A DNA stretch of 11,057 nucleotides from Physocladia obscura (taxonomy: Eukaryota; Chytridiomycota; Chytridiomycetes; Chytridiales; Chytriomycetaceae). The notes below the pieces were generated by a model. It had not been told where the DNA came from. It searched no databases and saw only the letters and a program-made list of their open reading frames with translations. This document shows, one piece after another, positions 6,924 to 11,057 of this stretch. The position numbers and the translations under genes are program-made. The stretch is taken from the NCBI GenBank assembly GCA_027596945.1, contig JADGJH010001250.1:1-11057 (forward strand), written 5' to 3'. Within the stretch, counting starts at the first letter, position 1; every line of letters starts with the position of its first letter.

Positions 6924-7380
6924 CTTGGAAGGGTAAGAAAACGAAAAAGAGTTACAAAAGTTGTTTCCTTGCAAAACTTCAATTGCAAACCTGGTGTTTT
7001 GTTTGAAATATTATTCGCGAAATGTGGTAACAGGTTATTGAATATTTTACTGTTTGGAATTGGAAATGCAAATTTTGATATCAAAAAGCAAAGCGTGAGA
7101 TGAGAATGCAATGAATTTCAAAAACTCATCGAACAAACTGGTCGAATAAAAACTCTTACAGTACATTAATAAATAATGATACACGGAAGTCAAATTTACG
7201 CTCGGCCGCAATAATTTCACCCAGCCAGTCAGCCTCCCCCAAAAACCAAACAAAAACCCCAAAAATCGCAAAACGTTTGTCTCATCACTTTTCCGTTTTC
7301 ACAAAGTATTTGAGAACCGCGGAATTAGTTCACGCCATCAACAGTTTGCATTTCCAAACACTCTCAGATTATTCGCAAAT

Positions 7381-10300
7381 ATGACTGCTCAGATTCTCGA
7401 TGGAAAAGCTATCGCCGAGTGAGTTTCAATCTGGTTCTTTTGTCAGATTATGCTTGCCATTCGCTGCATTAATCACTCTATCCATTTGTACATTATTATA
7501 GATCGATTCGTACGCGACTTCACCAAGAGATCGCTGATCTAAGTGCCGCTACCAACGGGCACTTCTTACCTCATTTAGTTATTGTGCAGGTATGTTATTC
7601 TCGGAAACCGGAATTTGCATCAAACCGTATTGTTGTTTACCGAAGTTATTTAGGTTGGCGATCGTGAAGACTCCACAATCTACGTTCGCATGAAGCAACA
7701 GGCCGCTGAGAAGGTTAAAAAGAAAAAAAAAACAAATCATGTTTATTGACCAAAATGGAACTTAAACCAGGCCGGAATAAGATTCAGCATCAAGAAACTT
7801 CCCGCTGATATTCCTCAATCAACTCTCCTAGGACTTATCGAATCCTTAAATGCGGACCCGTCCTTACATGGTATCCTTGTCCAGTTACCGCTTCCAAAAG
7901 GGTTTGATGAACGCCTCGTTACTGAATCTATCGATCATCGCAAAGACGTGGATGGATTCCACTCCATCAACATGGGATCACTCGTTAAACGTGACACGGA
8001 ACCCCTTTTTATTCCATGCACGCCAAAGGGCGTCATGGAGCTTATTAGAATCGCAGGAGTAAATCTTGCTGGAAAAACTGCTGTTGTCATTGGTCGTTCA
8101 AATATTGTTGGATCTCCAGTCGCGTCTTTACTCATAGCTGCGGACGCGACCGTAACGGTATGTCACTCACGCACGGTAAATTTAGAGGCGATTGTCCGCA
8201 CTGCCGACGTTGTTGTTGCGGCTGTCGGAAAGGCAGAGCTTGTGAGGGGATCGTGGTTGAAGAAGGGTTGTGTTGTCATTGATGTTGGAACGAACGCAAT
8301 TCCTGATGCTACAAAGAAGGCCGGAGTGCGCTGGGTTGGTGATGTTGCGTATCAAGAGGCGCTACCGATTGTGTCTGCAATTACACCAGTTCCTGGTGGT
8401 GTTGGCCCAATGACTGTCGCTATGCTTCTCGAAAACACCGTAATTTCAGCGAAGAGATTTTTGAAAGGGTTTAAAGTTCCAATGGAGCCTCTCAGGCTTA
8501 ATCTCCTTACTCCAGTTCCAAGGTTTTTGTTTTTGTTTTGTTTTTTATGTTAATTTAGATGATGTTGTGTTGATTTATCTTATTATTTTCTTTCCTTAGC
8601 GATATTGATATTGCCATGGCTCAGCGACCTAAACCAATCAAAATTATCGCTGCCGAACTAGGTCTTTTTCCTAGTGAATTCGAGGAATATGGGTCAACGA
8701 AAGCCAAGATCTCCTTGACTATTCTCGATCGTCTTAAACACAGAAAAGATGGAAAATATATTGTCGTCACAGGGTAAATCAGTTTCTTTTGAAAACATCA
8801 ATAGTCGAAATCCGTAAATCTAAAAAATTGGAATAGTATCACTCCAACACCACTTGGTGAAGGAAAATCGACAACTACAATTGGTCTCTGTCAAGCTCTT
8901 GGAGCTCATCTTGGAAAAACTGTTTTTGCATGTGTTCGTCAACCATCGCAAGGCCCAACCTTTGGCATCAAAGGTGGTGCGGCCGGTGGCGGATACTCTC
9001 AAGTAATTCCTATGGACGAATTCAACCTTCATCTCACAGGTGACATTCATGCAATTACAGCTGCCAATAATCTTCTCGCTGCTGCTATCGACGCACGTAT
9101 CTTTCATGAAGCTACTCAATCTGACACAGCACTTTTTGACCGCTTATGTCCAAAAAAGAAAGGAAAGCGATCTTTCAGTGCTGTGATGAAGGGGCGTTTG
9201 GAAAGACTGGGTATCAGTTCTGAAAAATATGGTGATCCCGAACTGTTGACGCCAGAGGAGCGAAGCAAGTTTGCGAGATTGGATGTCGACGTGGAAACAA
9301 TCACGTGGCAGCGTGTAATGGACACCAACGATCGCTTTGTTAGAAAAATTATGGTTGGCTTAGGACCACAAGAGCAAGGAAGGAGCCGCGAAACTGGGTT
9401 TGATATTGCTGTAGCAAGTGAGTGTATGGCTGTGTTAGCATTAACTACAGACTTGGCTGATATGCGAGCAAGGTAAATGAGTTGAAATGCTTTGACTTTT
9501 TGCTTTTTTTTATTTTTGCCGTTTAGATTAGGAAAAATGGTTGTGGCATCCAGTAAGGCAGGGAACCCAATCACCGCCGACGATATTGGTTGTGGTGGTG
9601 CTCTCGCCGTCCTTATGAAAGACGCCATCAAACCAAATCTGATGCAAACGATTGAAGGAACTCCGGTTTTAGTCCACGCCGGTCCTTTCGCAAATATTGC
9701 CCACGGAAACAGCTCAATTCTCGCAGACCGTATTGCACTGAAACTTGCTGGCACAGACCCTGCACTAACAGGATCTGACGCCGAACCTGTCGGATATGTA
9801 ATCACTGAGGCTGGATTCGGAGCCGACATTGGCATGGAGAAATTTTTTGACATCAAGTGCAGATACAGTGGTCTTGTTCCAGACGCAGTAGTGCTTGTCT
9901 CGACAGTTCGATCGTTGAAAATGCACGGCGGTGGTCCAGAAGTAGTTGCTGGAAAGCCGCTGTCGGAGGTTTACCAGAGCGAGAACCTGGAATTGCTTGC
10001 TATTGGATGCGGAAACATGATGAAGCATATTCAAAATGCACGCAAGTTTGGTGTTGCAGTTGTAGTTGCAATAAACAAATTCAGCAGTGATACTGCAGCG
10101 GAGCTTGAACTTGTCCGACAAAAAGCTCTGGAGGCTGGTGCTGCTGATGCTGTTGTGGCAGATCACTGGGCACTAGGAGGACGCGGAGCACTTGACCTAG
10201 CCCATGCTGTTATCAAAGTTACTGACGACTCTGCAATTCAAGAAGGCAATGGGTTCAAGTTCTTGTATGACTTGGAACTACCAATCGAGAAAAAAATTGA

Positions 10301-10628
10301 AATAATCGCGAAGGAAATGTACGGCGCAGATGGCATTGAGTTAAGTGAGCTTGCCAAGAAGAAGATTGAAGTTTACACACGCCAAGGATTCAATAAGCTG
10401 CCCATTTGCATGGCCAAAACGCATTTGTCATTGTCGCATGATCCGAAACGTAAAGGAGTGCCAACAGGGTTCACTGTGCCTGTTCGTGATATCCGGGCGT
10501 CTGTTGGCGCTGGATTTCTTTATCCTCTATTGGGTGAAATGCAAACAATGCCTGGTTTGTCAACACGCCCAGGATTTTATGACATAGACATTGATTTGGA
10601 AACCGGGCGTCCGATTGGCTTGTTTTAA
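7381..10628 (+). CDS. ADE3: Trifunctional C1-tetrahydrofolate synthase
   Basis: Seven exons (7381-7418, 7502-7589, 7654-7713, 7771-8522, 8600-8773, 8837-9472, 9527-10628) encode 949 aa, against 946 in yeast Ade3 and 935 in human MTHFD1. Residues 1 to about 300 are the NADP-dependent methylene-THF dehydrogenase/cyclohydrolase: [16 protein letters not shown] carries Y52 and catalytic K56, GILVQLPLP carries Q100, DVDGFH carries D123, [12 protein letters not shown] binds NADP, and [10 protein letters not shown] closes the domain. From about 318 lies the ATP-dependent formate-THF ligase, with P-loop [13 protein letters not shown] (373-385) and [20 protein letters not shown]. It interconverts one-carbon folates for purine and thymidylate synthesis. 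The start [13 protein letters not shown] matches the conserved N-terminus, with no mitochondrial presequence, so it is the cytosolic form. Introns are 54-83 bp with donors GTGAGT, GTATGT, GTTAAA, GTTTTT and two GTAAAT; all junctions keep frame and conserved sequence. No key residue is missing. Confidence 0.96.
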
Positions 10629-10645
10629 AAGAAGCTGCCTTAAAA

Positions 10646-10651
10646 AATAAA
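10646..10651 (+). terminator. Poly(A) signal of the C1-THF synthase gene
   Basis: AATAAA begins 18 bases after the TAA stop at 10626-10628. Confidence 0.5.
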
Positions 10652-11057
10652 ATGGCAAAAAATTGACAGAATTGTTTACAAATAACCATTGTGTGAAATA
10701 TGATATTATTTATCAACTGAATTTTTTGAAATGGGTTGAAATTGATGACCACAAAGAAAAATTTCAGAGAAAAAACTGTATATATTGTCTGGGTTTAAGC
10801 TTTGACTTGTGGTAATATGAAATGCTTGAAAAATATCAGCTTTTATTAAGCTCTCCTGGTAAAAACTTCTAACTGTTGCGCTGAGCCTAGATTTTGGGTA
10901 TGAATTTCTTCTGCCGAATATACTGATGGTGCAAATTGTTTTGTGAGTGTGAGCGCGGCTCAGTCTGTGACTGTTGCGTATTCAACAGGCTGGGTCGAAT
11001 TGTTCAAGGAATAAGGTTGGGCAAAACGCGGGCAGACGGGGATGTTGCCAAGACACC
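10652..11057. other. Right-end intergenic region
   Basis: No complete gene is seen. A + strand frame from 10904 to TAA at 11012-11014 reads as plausible protein (TDGANCFVSVSAAQSVTVAY) but has no ATG. The opposite strand in register also looks protein-like (FAPSVYSAEEIHTQNLGS), broken by one TGA. One may be the end of a gene or remnant. Confidence 0.4.
11017..11057 (+). repeat. GC-rich dispersed repeat, right copy
   Basis: The last 41 bases, cut by the window edge, match the reverse complement of 1552-1588: TTGGGC, a 13-base identical core (11024-11036) and AGACACC. It begins three bases after the TAA at 11012-11014. Confidence 0.7.

Larger units (their letters stand above)
6544..7380. other. 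Gap between chitinase and C1-THF synthase genes
   Basis: It holds the chitinase 3' end, a 31-codon hydrophobic ORF (6577-6672, minus) and a probable minus-strand terminal exon (6837-6923) with its own poly(A) signal. From 7234 to 7274 the + strand is almost only C and A, with repeated CCCCAAAAA-like units, a likely promoter element for the downstream gene. No TATA box is clear. Confidence 0.5.

Noticed and set aside
8870..9050. RQPSQGP in the formate-THF ligase as an unusual variant
   Set aside because: This form is normal for eukaryotic trifunctional enzymes, so it is not anomalous.
9116..9856. A 246-codon minus-strand frame inside the C1-THF synthase gene
   Set aside because: It is fully antisense to conserved formate-THF ligase exons 6 and 7 and has no recognisable domain, so it is a shadow of the real gene.
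1552..11057. Reading the inverted repeat pair as terminal repeats of one 9.5-kb transposon
   Set aside because: The interval contains a housekeeping folate gene and no transposase or integrase. The copies are diverged, and the right flank is outside the window, so a target-site duplication cannot be tested.

Overview
This is eukaryotic, most likely fungal, nuclear DNA. Genes are interrupted by short GT-AG introns (54-123 bp), AATAAA-type poly(A) signals follow most stop codons, intergenic DNA is AT-rich, and the standard genetic code fits every gene. A membrane-anchored GH18 chitinase and a trifunctional, eukaryote-type C1-tetrahydrofolate synthase fit a fungus. The lineage is an inference: an early-diverging group such as Chytridiomycota is plausible but not proven by this window.

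Layout from left to right, + strand unless stated. 12-1295: intronless FAD-dependent (TetX/PHBH-like) monooxygenase. 1815-2403: a compact two-exon DEDDh exonuclease-fold protein of the Gfd2/YDR514C type. 2404-3549: a long gap whose minus strand holds what looks like a decayed gene (2429-2819). 3550-4080: a small single-pass membrane protein with a Cys-rich ectodomain and two LPxY tail motifs. 4081-4989: a gap with a possible Myb/SANT-like remnant (4548-4697) and a weak minus-strand ORF. 4990-6543: a three-exon type II membrane-anchored GH18 chitinase with unusual active-site substitutions. 6544-7380: a convergent/divergent gap containing a 31-codon hydrophobic ORF (minus) and a convincing terminal exon of an unidentified minus-strand gene (6837-6923). 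7381-10628: seven-exon cytosolic C1-THF synthase, complete at 949 aa. 10629-11057: no clear gene, but a short protein-like open frame and, at the very edge, a GC-rich repeat.

The four or five intact genes do not form a pathway and look like ordinary neighbours on a fungal chromosome. The least explained signals are a diverged GC-rich inverted repeat pair (1552-1588 and 11017-11057), the variant chitinase active site with an E2F-like palindrome upstream of its start, the decayed minus-strand gene and the orphan minus-strand terminal exon. I see no CRISPR array, tRNA, rRNA, prophage or recognisable transposase.
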